Source: Microscilla marina ATCC 23134
GTDB lineage: Bacteria > Bacteroidota > Bacteroidia > Cytophagales > Microscillaceae
Assembly (NCBI RefSeq): GCF_000169175.1
Contig: NZ_AAWS01000014.1
Span: 124,001-188,000, forward strand
Direction of reading: 5' to 3'
DNA: 64,000 bases
Under the pieces are notes generated by a model that saw only the letters and a list, made by a program, of their open reading frames with translations, did not search any database and was not told the origin of the DNA. The position numbers and the translations under genes were made by a program. Below are positions 55,355 to 63,491 of this stretch, in pieces; within the stretch, counting starts at the first letter, position 1; each line of letters starts with the position of its first letter.

Positions 55355-55706
55355 TGTTTTGAAAATGTTTAGCGGTGTACTGTTAAAAAACTGTTGTCCA
55401 ATAACTTCACGTTTTGACTGTGGTTTTGGACGCTTGGTTTTGAACCTATTATTAAGTTAAGGCAATAAGGGAAGTTAAGCATCTGGCAAAGCATTACAAA
55501 GGTGCATCAAGGGAGCACAAATTGTTAACAAAAGGTGGTAAGTCATTTATAGTGAGTTACTTGTAAGCAATCAAGAAAAGCTATAAGTGAGGGGTGGAGC
55601 GTGTTAGGATTCTTTTTTGAAAGTGGCTTGAATGGAGTGATTTTCCTTGTAGAGTGTTAGGTGCTCAACGAAGCCAATGTTGCCTCGAGTGGTGAAGTGG
55701 CTCTAT
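54651..55706. repeat. Direct repeat unit 1 (about 1.06 kb) of the toxin-pair locus
   Basis: The stretch 54651-55706 matches 57376-58431 at a constant offset of 2,725 bases. It covers the first 235 codons and about 350 bases upstream of the start. By eye the match is essentially complete from about 54721 to the end; only a few bases differ near 54651-54720. The right border is sharp, after CTCTAT. This suggests a recent duplication or gene conversion that keeps promoter and N-terminus alike. Confidence 0.9.
55115..55216 (-). repeat. 21-bp coding tandem repeat (RPIQAKQ), copy 1
   Basis: Nearly identical 21-base units on the reverse strand encode RPIQAKQ at residues 46-80. Variation is mainly synonymous (GGC/GGT, GCT/GCC-like changes), so protein sequence rather than DNA appears conserved. 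The same array is at 57840-57941. Confidence 0.85.
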
Positions 55707-55826
55707 TATGGAGGAGGAAAACACCTTAAAAAAGAAAATCGGTCTATCCATTGGGTAGAATAGGCCGATTTTTTGAAAATAAAAGCTATGCTTAATAACG
55801 ACTAAGCCAAAAACCGATAAAATCAA
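55355..55826. other. Shared upstream region and convergence with copy 2 end
   Basis: Bases 55355-55706 are part of the direct repeat and should hold the promoter of copy 1. At about 55735-55775 lies AAAATCGGTCTATCC...GGCCGATTTT, a hairpin that can end transcription of copy 2. No gene is seen. Confidence 0.6.
55736..55775 (-). terminator. Terminator-like hairpin after toxin-type copy 2
   Basis: AAAATCGG-TCTA followed by a short loop and TAGG-CCGATTTT forms a stem of about 12 bp with AT-rich ends. It lies about 50 bases beyond the stop codon of copy 2. Confidence 0.7.
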
Positions 55827-58079
55827 TCAGAATGACAGGTTGTCTATGATGTTATTTAGATTTATTGCTTCTTTCAGCCAAACTTTGTGTTGATCATTAC
55901 AATAGCTTTTCAGTGTCTCTTGTTGGTGATGGTTGAGCGTTGTGGCATAGGCTTTAAATGCTCTTTCGTTCAGACCATTAATAATGGTTGACTTTCGTGG
56001 GATATCATTGAATGGGTTTATTAGGTTGTTTCCTCTTTGATAATAAAGGTTTAGGAGGTCTGTATCTACCTCATTCAAATAGTTAGCACGTTTTTTATCC
56101 GAATCCAGGCCGTCTAAAAATTCAAAAGCATCTTGAGGGTTTAGTGCGCTAAGGAGCAAACCTGCCTGGGCTTTTTGAGTTCTTGTCAAGCTGCCTTTCC
56201 ATAAATTATCCCCTCCCAAAACTTCCTTGACCTTGTGGCTATTATTATTTATTGTCTGAAGAAATAACCTTGTTAGAGGGGCTGTGCTACGCACGAACTT
56301 ATACAGATTACCTCTAATACTCATAGACATTTCCTGATACCTGTTCCAGTTAAAACTCTTTATCAGCTCTTCTTTTTCCGCGATATCAAAGTCTTTTATA
56401 TCCTTTAGCAAAACTTCGATTTCTTGACGTGTGGTATCCGGATCCTCTAACTGTGTGCCCAATGGTCTTTGATCATTCACAGTATTTCGCCCAGGGAAAT
56501 CGAATATATAGCTAAGCTTGAGTTTTTGATTGTCCGTAGCGTTGTTCTCATCAAAATTAGGGTCTGAGACGGTGTCATAACCATCTTTCGTGTCTTTATA
56601 GTTTCGTATCCGTGGATACTTTGTCCAGTTGCTCCAGGGGTTTCTAATGAATTGTTGGTTATTATTCTTTACTTGTTGTTCCAAGTCTTGCAGACAACCA
56701 TCTCCTATACTTTGTAGAATCTCCCTTATGGGCTCTACAGGGTCATAACCAGTGGCTCTTTTGTAGCTCTGTACACGAATATTTGCATTGTTTAAAATAC
56801 TACCATAAACGTTGTCTTTTTGCTGAAACTGATCAAGAGTCTGCAGTTGATAATTATTCCAACCATCAACGATTGTGCATTTCTTTGGGTCTACACTATT
56901 GGCAAGAACGCGCACAGTTTTTCGATGTTTTGTTTGAATATTCCCTCTGTTGTCCTTGGTGACCCTCACAATCGCATTCTGAAGGTTAACAAACTGGGCA
57001 TTGGCGGGTAAGGTAACCGTAAAGCCATGGTCATAATACTCAGTGGTATCAACCATGCTGCATCTGGCCACCAATTGATCGGTGGTGTGTGCTATAAGTT
57101 GCTCAAAGATAACACTGCCAAACGTGCCACAGTTGCCTGCGCCCAGGTAACTAAACAAATAGGCTGTCAGTGCATTGTAGTTTTGTGTAATCCATTTTTC
57201 TACATCAGTACCATGAGGCAAACATTGACCTATGGCTTGTTTTTGAGCTTTCAGTTCCCTATTGAAGAAACTATCTTTAAGAGTCTTATTATTAACAGTA
57301 GTTTCTCGCATGTCCGTATAATTACGAAGATAAACTACCTTTACTGTACTTAATCCATGAGTATCGCTGACTGATCCTCTACGGTTTCCTCGGCGCATGC
57401 GTTTATACCCCAAGTCTGGGTTGGGTTCCAGGGTATTTCTTAGTGCTTTTTTCTCTCCTTTGCGTTGCAATACTGTTTTTCCGCTACTTTTGCTTTTTTG
57501 TTGTACTACGGGAGTAGTATCGTCTGATTGTTTTTGCAAAGGCGTATGCATAATTTTGTCTGCAACCTCTTCGCGGGTGGTGTCTATGTTGTACCCTTGT
57601 ATGGTAGTGTTGCCCTGAGGGGTGCCATTGAGGGTATTGTCTATAGCATGGCCTAGCTCGTGCTTACGGTTTTGTAAGGTAAACTGCCCAGAGGCATAAT
57701 GAATGTCCTTGCCCTGAATGGTGGCCTGTGCCCCTACTTTGTCCGGAAACGAAGAGTTTTGGTGCTCCTTATAACCTGATAAATCTACCCCATATTGTTT
57801 GCCCATTTGGGTTTTAAGATCTTGGTTGTCTACATTTGGTTTACGCTGTATGGGGCTTTGTTTAGCTTGTATTGGCCTTTGCTTAGCCTGTATCGGCCTT
57901 TGTTTAGCCTGTATCGGTCTTTGTTTAGCTTGTATGGGTGGTTTTTGTCCTTCTTTAGTAGTGAACGTTTTGGAAGGATTCTTCATCTGGGTGACCTTTG
58001 TTGGAGTAGATAATTGCGGCCTTATTGTTTGATTGGTCGGCTGTTGTTCATTTTCTGATTTGTTGAGATTTTTCTGCAT
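55827..58079 (-). CDS. DUF4157-like polymorphic toxin-type protein, copy 2
   Basis: The 750-residue product shares residues 1-217 with copy 1 apart from rare changes: same leader, RPIQAKQ array, HELGH at 140-144 and VLQRK. After residue 250 it diverges in sequence but keeps the Cys317 (GAGNCGTFGSVI), His351 (YYDHGFT) and Asp405 (IVDGWNNY) order and the helical follow-on with TVNDQRPLGTQLEDPDTT. It is about 90 residues longer, with a unique C-terminal tail (ending NLNNIIDNLSF). The pattern, constant front and variable back, is that of polymorphic toxins that swap effector ends. No small immunity gene is evident between the copies. Delivery through a contractile system is inferred from DUF4157. 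Confidence 0.8.
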   Translation of the reverse strand: MQKNLNKSENEQQPTNQTIRPQLSTPTKVTQMKNPSKTFTTKEGQKPPIQAKQRPIQAKQRPIQAKQRPIQAKQSPIQRKPNVDNQDLKTQMGKQYGVDLSGYKEHQNSSFPDKVGAQATIQGKDIHYASGQFTLQNRKHELGHAIDNTLNGTPQGNTTIQGYNIDTTREEVADKIMHTPLQKQSDDTTPVVQQKSKSSGKTVLQRKGEKKALRNTLEPNPDLGYKRMRRGNRRGSVSDTHGLSTVKVVYLRNYTDMRETTVNNKTLKDSFFNRELKAQKQAIGQCLPHGTDVEKWITQNYNALTAYLFSYLGAGNCGTFGSVIFEQLIAHTTDQLVARCSMVDTTEYYDHGFTVTLPANAQFVNLQNAIVRVTKDNRGNIQTKHRKTVRVLANSVDPKKCTIVDGWNNYQLQTLDQFQQKDNVYGSILNNANIRVQSYKRATGYDPVEPIREILQSIGDGCLQDLEQQVKNNNQQFIRNPWSNWTKYPRIRNYKDTKDGYDTVSDPNFDENNATDNQKLKLSYIFDFPGRNTVNDQRPLGTQLEDPDTTRQEIEVLLKDIKDFDIAEKEELIKSFNWNRYQEMSMSIRGNLYKFVRSTAPLTRLFLQTINNNSHKVKEVLGGDNLWKGSLTRTQKAQAGLLLSALNPQDAFEFLDGLDSDKKRANYLNEVDTDLLNLYYQRGNNLINPFNDIPRKSTIINGLNERAFKAYATTLNHHQQETLKSYCNDQHKVWLKEAINLNNIIDNLSF

Positions 58080-58431
58080 TGTTTTGAAAATGTTTAGCGG
58101 TGTACTGTTAAAAAACTGTTGTCCAATAACTTCACGTTTTGACTGTGGTTTTGGACGCTTGGTTTTGAACCTATTATTAAGTTAAGGCAATAAGGGAAGT
58201 TAAGCATCTGGCAAAGCATTACAAAGGTGCATCAAGGGAGCACAAATTGTTAACAAAAGGTGGTAAGTCATTTATAGTGAGTTACTTGTAAGCAATCAAG
58301 AAAAGCTATAAGTGAGGGGTGGAGCGTGTTAGGATTCTTTTTTGAAAGTGGCTTGAATGGAGTGATTTTCCTTGTAGAGTGTTAGGTGCTCAACGAAGCC
58401 AATGTTGCCTCGAGTGGTGAAGTGGCTCTAT
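57376..58431. repeat. Direct repeat unit 2 (about 1.06 kb) of the toxin-pair locus
   Basis: Counterpart of 54651-55706. After the sharp border at 58431 the sequences are unrelated (AAACAATC here, TATGGAGG in unit 1). The repeated unit carries the start codon region, the leader and the DUF4157-like domain. Confidence 0.9.
57840..57941 (-). repeat. 21-bp coding tandem repeat (RPIQAKQ), copy 2
   Basis: Same array as at 55115-55216, with the same unit number and the same variants, as expected from the recent duplication. Confidence 0.85.
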
Positions 58432-58920
58432 AAACAATCTTAAAAAAGAAAGCCTACGTTTTATATATAACGGATAAGCAACATAGCAAAGTTATTTTTA
58501 CCTAAAGTTCAAACTCCGTGAAATTGATAAATAGCTAACGTTCAGTTTCTACTACTTTGCGCACCTATAAGGCACCAATTTTTGGGTAAGGTATCAATTT
58601 TCTTCCCTGACCTGGTTTGGTAAATAGTTTAGATAAGTCATCAAGCTGGTAATGCTTTACCCATCCATCCATCAATTGATACAACTAACTATAGAGATGC
58701 GATTAGATAATGTGACAACGGTGGCTAAAAAACTGGAATTGGAGTGTTTATAACCTTCTCTCAGTGATTTGTTTTAATGCTTTTACTTTGCCTCCCATAG
58801 TAGGTACAAATAGGCATTTAATGTGTATATAGTTTTGCCTTAGTACTTAGTAAATTGATGACGCAAAGAAAAGGAGCTAAAAGAAGATAGTGAGCACTCC
58901 ATTCAGTGAGGAGATACAAC
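58432..58920. other. 490-bp spacer upstream of toxin locus
   Basis: No gene is supported. CCATCCATCC at about 58660 and AT-rich stretches are present, but no hairpin, repeat end or RNA gene is recognised. It might be decayed coding sequence. Confidence 0.35.
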
Positions 58921-59427
58921 CTATCTGCCTATATTAACCCCTTGTACTAGTTTGTTTTTGCGAAATAGAAAAGATTCTTTTTTACCTTTATATTGGAGGT
59001 TTATAATGTTTACCTGATCGTCAAAATGCTCCATTAATATCGAGTTTGTAAACGTTGCTTTACGCAGCGATTCTCTAAAGGGGATTTCTATATAAAGCCA
59101 CACTGCGTCGGTTTTAAATTCCTTGCCTATCAAGGTCATCTCCTTTTTTTTACCCCGACGGTTTGTAATAAAAAAGCGTTGACGAATATATTTCATTATT
59201 AGCTGGTGGTGTTTGTCCGACTTGTCGAGTGTTTCTTTTTTGCCCGATAAACTGCCCAGTGCTTTTTCAAAGTCATCAATAAAAACTCTGAGACTGACCT
59301 CAAATGCCTTTGATTGATTGTTGTATTCTATTTCAGCTATACTGGTGTGAAACTCGTGTTTGTTGGAGTGTATTGGTGCATGGCTTGCCAAACTAATGCT
59401 TATGAGTAAAGTAGTGAGTATATTCAT
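58921..59427 (-). CDS. DUF6702 family secreted protein
   Basis: From the ATG at 59427 the product is 168 residues with a signal peptide (ILTTLLISISLASHA). The longer open frame up to 59493 is rejected because it runs through the terminator hairpin of rseP. The mature part is beta-rich: HEFHTSIAEIEYNNQSKAFEVSLRVFIDDFEKAL, a helix, then WLYIEIPFRESLRKATFTNSILMEHFDDQVNIINLQYKGKKESFLF. It fits a Bacteroidota family of unknown role often found near peptidases. No catalytic motif. Confidence 0.8.
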   Translation of the reverse strand: MNILTTLLISISLASHAPIHSNKHEFHTSIAEIEYNNQSKAFEVSLRVFIDDFEKALGSLSGKKETLDKSDKHHQLIMKYIRQRFFITNRRGKKKEMTLIGKEFKTDAVWLYIEIPFRESLRKATFTNSILMEHFDDQVNIINLQYKGKKESFLFRKNKLVQGVNIGR

Positions 59428-59468
59428 TGTGATAGATAATGGTTTACAGAAAGGTAACGCACATAAAA

Positions 59469-59511
59469 AAACTTCCGATAAACCTTTTGCCAAAGATTTT
59501 ACCGGAAGTTT
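59469..59511 (-). terminator. Terminator of the dxr-rseP region
   Basis: AAACTTCCG (59469-59477) pairs with CGGAAGTTT (59503-59511); reverse-strand transcripts from rseP reach a T-run right after it. It also fixes the start of the next gene downstream of the hairpin. Confidence 0.75.
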
Positions 59512-59589
59512 CGAATATTTTTTATAAGTGATCTGGAAAAAATAAGATGTGCCAATTTAAGAAAATATATTGTTCTCAGACGATTCAAA

Positions 59590-59632
59590 AAAAACGGTGC
59601 ATAGCCAAAGCTATGAGGCTTTTTTTTTGAGA
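59590..59632. repeat. Dispersed palindromic hairpin, copy 3
   Basis: CATAGC-CAAA-GCTATG (59600-59615) flanked by an A-run on the left and a T-run plus GAGAAG on the right, the same plan as the copies at 19.27, 22.45 and 35.2 kb. It lies downstream of rseP. Confidence 0.6.
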
Positions 59633-59695
59633 AGAATGAGGGCAATAGATACACTTTAATGGCTCAAATTATTTATGAAAGATCACTAAACGTTG

Positions 59696-61006
59696 TTAAA
59701 ACAATTTTATAACATCATTGATAATAGCAAATGCCATCAAACCTAGCAATAGTACCATCCCAATGTTTTGTGCTATAATCAGGAAACGTTCGGAAGGAGA
59801 ACGACCAGAGATGATCTCGTAAGTAAGAAACATTACGTGCCCACCGTCCAGGGCTGGAATAGGCAAGAAGTTCATAAAAGCCAATACCATAGACAATAGC
59901 CCTACCAATGTCCAAAATCGTTGAGCAATCCACTCAGTACCAAAAAACTTAGCAATGCCAATGGGTCCGCTTAATGATTTACTTGCTGAAGCATCATTTT
60001 TAAAAATACGTCCAAAAACCTTGATTTGCTGATAGATTACATCAAAAGCTTTGAAAGTACCCAAACTTATGGAAGCTCCCAGTGAATATTGCACTTGTTT
60101 TTCTTCCAATAAACTTTCAGGGTAAAACCCTAGAGTGCCTGTACTGTCTAATTTAGCCGTAAGCGTTTTTTGTTCTCCGTTGCGTTCAACCTGAATGCGT
60201 ACCTCTTTGCCCTTATTTTCTTTGAGTACTGGACTCAACTGATCAAACAGTAGGGTAGTTTGGTCATTTATGGTCAATATTTTGTCTCCTTTTTTTAATC
60301 CAGCTTTCGCGGCAGGAGTTTTCTTTTTTACTTTGTTTACTTCATAAGGAAAACGAGGTGAAAACAGCGGATTTACTCCTTTCATGCTGACCAGTTTGTT
60401 GAGCATGCTGTTGGGTACCTTCACTGTCATTTCTTTGCCATCGCGTTCGATAGTATAAAAACAGTCGCGTTCAGTGATAATTTTGCTGCGAAACTCACTG
60501 AATTTTTCTACCGATTCTCCGTTGACTTTAAGTATTTTATCTCCATCTTTCAGCCCTATTTCTTTACCAATGCTTCCTACGGTTACTCCATATTTTTCGG
60601 TGGCTTTTGCCGGAGTGTAAGTATCTCCATAATAAAAGGTAAGGCAAATAAATACAATAATTCCGGTAATAACATTAACAATGATGCCCCCCATCATAAC
60701 AATAAGGCGTTGCCAGGCGGGTTTGGCGCGGTACTCCCAGGGTTCTGGTTCTTTTTTAAGGTGGTCGGTATCCATTGATTCATCAATGATTCCAGTAATT
60801 TTTACGTAGCCTCCCAAAAATATAGGAGCAATAATATATTCGGTGCCTTTGTACGTAAAACCAACAATTCGGGGACCAAACCCAATAGAAAACTTTTCTA
60901 CTCTGATTCCAAACATTTTGGCAGCCAACAAGTGCCCCATTTCGTGCAAACCCACTAAAATAGACAGCCCTACCAGAAGCTGGGCAATCATTATGAATGT
61001 ATCCAT
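59696..61006 (-). CDS. rseP: Site-2 protease RseP (M50 family)
   Basis: RseP cuts membrane-embedded anti-sigma factors or signal peptides and so passes envelope stress inward. The 436-residue protein has the zinc motif HEMGH at residues 21-25 in the first membrane helix and the conserved PALDGGHV with the third ligand Asp in a late helix. Two PDZ-like domains lie in the periplasmic loop (about 125-200 and 215-290, the second GLKKGDKILTINDQ). Four membrane segments are seen. It follows dxr by 177 bases on the same strand, a common gene order in bacteria. Confidence 0.96.
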   Translation of the reverse strand: MDTFIMIAQLLVGLSILVGLHEMGHLLAAKMFGIRVEKFSIGFGPRIVGFTYKGTEYIIAPIFLGGYVKITGIIDESMDTDHLKKEPEPWEYRAKPAWQRLIVMMGGIIVNVITGIIVFICLTFYYGDTYTPAKATEKYGVTVGSIGKEIGLKDGDKILKVNGESVEKFSEFRSKIITERDCFYTIERDGKEMTVKVPNSMLNKLVSMKGVNPLFSPRFPYEVNKVKKKTPAAKAGLKKGDKILTINDQTTLLFDQLSPVLKENKGKEVRIQVERNGEQKTLTAKLDSTGTLGFYPESLLEEKQVQYSLGASISLGTFKAFDVIYQQIKVFGRIFKNDASASKSLSGPIGIAKFFGTEWIAQRFWTLVGLLSMVLAFMNFLPIPALDGGHVMFLTYEIISGRSPSERFLIIAQNIGMVLLLGLMAFAIINDVIKLF

Positions 61007-61183
61007 ATTTTTTGTTTTTCTTGTGAATGTAACTGATTGTGCTTACTGGTTATATGTTTTGTGCAGGCAATCAGCCATTGTTTTTCAACAGTTTATGTTT
61101 TGGGCTACAAGATACTCAACAATAAGTTTTTCATGCAGCGATTAATAAAGTTTTAGTAAACCATTATATCCAACGGGTGTTAC

Positions 61184-62338
61184 TTAACGATCGCATATAG
61201 CTTCGGCCATTTTTCTGGTTTCAGCGTCTGTATATACAAAGTCGTCATAAGTAGGCGTAGCAACATAAGGTACTTTTGCCATACAATTGGCAATTACATC
61301 CGACATTTCTAAAAACTTGACCCGATCTTTCAAAAACCTGTCTACCGCTATCTCGTTGGCAGCATTGAGTATACAAGGCATATTACCTGCCTGATGCATT
61401 GCGTCAAATGCCAATCCTAAGTTACGAAAGGTTTTCACATCAGGTTGTTCAAAGGTTAAGTTAGGATAATTGGCAAAGTTAAACCTTTCGAAGTCAGATT
61501 TCAACCTTTGAGGATAACTTAAGGCAAATTGTATGGGTAGTTTCATATCAGGCAAACCCATTTGTGCCTTCATAGAGCCATCTTCGAACTGAACGAGTGA
61601 GTGAATGATAGATTGTGGGTGAACAATGACTTCTACCTGACTGGCTTCTAGTCCAAACAACCACTTGGCTTCTATTACTTCTAGCCCTTTGTTCATAAGA
61701 CTTGCCGAATCAATGGTTATTTTGGCACCCATTGTCCAGTTGGGGTGTTTAAGTGCCTGTGCTTTGGTAACATTGACTAAGTCATTGGTTTTTTTTCCCC
61801 GAAAGGGACCACCAGAGGCAGTTAAAATGATTTTCTCGATAGGGTTTTGTTCTTCTCCTGTCAAACATTGAAAGATGGCCGAATGTTCAGAGTCTACCGG
61901 GTAAATGTTTACCTCGTGTTGTTTGGCCAATGCCGTTACCAACTCACCTGCTACTACTAAAGTTTCTTTATTAGCCAGTGCAATGTGTTTTTTTGCCCTA
62001 ATAGCGCTCAATGTGGGTCTAAGCCCCGAATAGCCCACCAATGCAGTAAGTACAATATTGATTTCGGGCGCAGTTACTACCTCACTTAAGGCATCTTCTC
62101 CTGCCATTGCCTTGGTTTGAGTATGAGCCAGGGCTTCCTTTAGCTTACTGTAATGGGTTTGGTTAGTAATAACCGCAGCTACTGGAGCGTATTTCAGGCA
62201 TTGCTCTATGAGTAAGTCTACGTTGTTGTGGGCGGTTAATACCGACGCTGTAAATTGATCAGGGTGGGCGGCTATCACCTCTAAGGTTTGTGTGCCTATA
62301 GAGCCGGTAGAGCCCAAAATAGCTATGTGCTTTTTCAT
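61184..62338 (-). CDS. dxr: 1-deoxy-D-xylulose 5-phosphate reductoisomerase
   Basis: Dxr (IspC) converts DXP to 2-C-methyl-D-erythritol 4-phosphate with NADPH, the first committed MEP step. The 384-residue enzyme has the NADPH motif ILGSTGSIGTQTLEV, the metal/substrate motif YPVDSEHSAIFQCL, LTASGGPFRG and HPNWTMGAKITIDSASLMNKGLEVIEA. Normal length. It precedes rseP on the same strand. ispF, another MEP gene, is also in this window. Confidence 0.98.
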   Translation of the reverse strand: MKKHIAILGSTGSIGTQTLEVIAAHPDQFTASVLTAHNNVDLLIEQCLKYAPVAAVITNQTHYSKLKEALAHTQTKAMAGEDALSEVVTAPEINIVLTALVGYSGLRPTLSAIRAKKHIALANKETLVVAGELVTALAKQHEVNIYPVDSEHSAIFQCLTGEEQNPIEKIILTASGGPFRGKKTNDLVNVTKAQALKHPNWTMGAKITIDSASLMNKGLEVIEAKWLFGLEASQVEVIVHPQSIIHSLVQFEDGSMKAQMGLPDMKLPIQFALSYPQRLKSDFERFNFANYPNLTFEQPDVKTFRNLGLAFDAMHQAGNMPCILNAANEIAVDRFLKDRVKFLEMSDVIANCMAKVPYVATPTYDDFVYTDAETRKMAEAICDR

Positions 62339-62415
62339 AATGAAAAGGAGATGAGTTTATCACTCAGGAGTTTGAGAATAGCAATGACAATACAATGATT
62401 ATTAAAAGGATGGGG

Positions 62416-62541
62416 TTATGAGCTGATACTTTTGTGCTTTTTCTTACCCTTGCGTTTTTTGCGATCCCGGTAGTCTAAATAATAACCAACTGCCGGAAAG
62501 AAAATACTTCCGGCCACGATAAGAATGATTTTAAGGAACAT
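62416..62541 (-). CDS. 41-residue small membrane protein
   Basis: A small frame upstream of dxr encodes 41 residues: one hydrophobic helix (FLKIILIVAGSIFFPAVGYYL, the first 20 or so residues) followed by DYRDRKKRKGKKKHK, a strongly basic tail. The composition is typical of real single-pass small proteins (positive-inside). The gap to dxr is 77 bases, so it may be its co-transcribed leader gene. It is inferred from sequence pattern alone; no homologue is known to me. Confidence 0.55.
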   Translation of the reverse strand: MFLKIILIVAGSIFFPAVGYYLDYRDRKKRKGKKKHKSISS

Positions 62542-62808
62542 GTATCAAGTATTTGAGTTATTTCTGCAAAAATAACAATTCAAATTGGAAAGAGTTTGCA
62601 AAAAAGTGGCAAAGTTGACGAAAGCTTTGAGTAACTCACGAAAAAGAACATAAAGTAAGGACGAAATTTTTATATTGAGGAGGAAGTAATGGACAATATA
62701 GTTTTAAACAAATCTGGTATAGCCAGAAAATAAACGCTGGGGAATGGATTGTTTTATCTGTGGAAACAATCACTAAAACAACCCATTAATTTTTTTTAAA
62801 AAAAAAAT

Positions 62809-63450
62809 ATGAATTTTTATTGGTATATCTCTAGTCAGGAGGTGGATATGTTGCACCAAAACCTGGCAAAAAACTGGTGGGATAGTTTTCCGCTTAAGCT
62901 GAATTTGAAGACACCCTGGTTTGACCTTGAGGGGAACAACACCGATGCCAGTGCCCAAACGCTCAAAAACTTGCCAAAAGTGATCAGGAAAATAGAAAAA
63001 AAAGGGGACTTAAAAGCTTTTGAAGAAATTGGACAAGAGGCTCCCTTATTTTTTGGCTTTCAAGGAGCAGGCGTCAAGTTGATAGAAGATGACACTGTAT
63101 TGGTGGCAGTTGCGAGGCAACATCAGGTGTTGTTATTGACAGGAGCCACCGCTCACTTGGTAGGAGGGAAGGTAGAATCCCTTAAACTGCAAAGTTCCAG
63201 TAATACTTTGGTAAAATCATTGAAGATTGCTTGGAACGAACCTGGAGGCATAGCCAATGGTACAGTAAACCAAATAGTAGTAGAATTGCTCAGGCAAGCC
63301 AGTGACCATGTGTTTCCGGTAGTAAAAGGCATTGCTACTTTTACTTCTAAGCTAAAAACGGATGAATCGGCGTTTAAAAAATTAAAAAGACCTGAAATAG
63401 AGTCAATTATAGTAGGAAGCCCCCTTTATATAGAACAAGTGGCCATTTAA
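62809..63450 (+). CDS. Uncharacterised protein, possibly DUF7019-like
   Basis: The 213-residue protein begins FYWYISSQEVDMLHQNLAKNWW and ends IIVGSPLYIEQVA, which resemble a family of unknown function (tentatively DUF7019). A central stretch with strands TVLVAVARQHQVLLLTGATAHLVGG and IANGTVNQIVVELLRQAS is compatible with a soluble alpha/beta fold. No signal or membrane segment. The next gene starts 41 bases downstream, so the two may be co-transcribed. Function unknown. Confidence 0.6.
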   Translation: MNFYWYISSQEVDMLHQNLAKNWWDSFPLKLNLKTPWFDLEGNNTDASAQTLKNLPKVIRKIEKKGDLKAFEEIGQEAPLFFGFQGAGVKLIEDDTVLVAVARQHQVLLLTGATAHLVGGKVESLKLQSSSNTLVKSLKIAWNEPGGIANGTVNQIVVELLRQASDHVFPVVKGIATFTSKLKTDESAFKKLKRPEIESIIVGSPLYIEQVAI

Positions 63451-63491
63451 GGCGTTTGAATAGATGTATCAATTACCTAAAAACTAAGATT

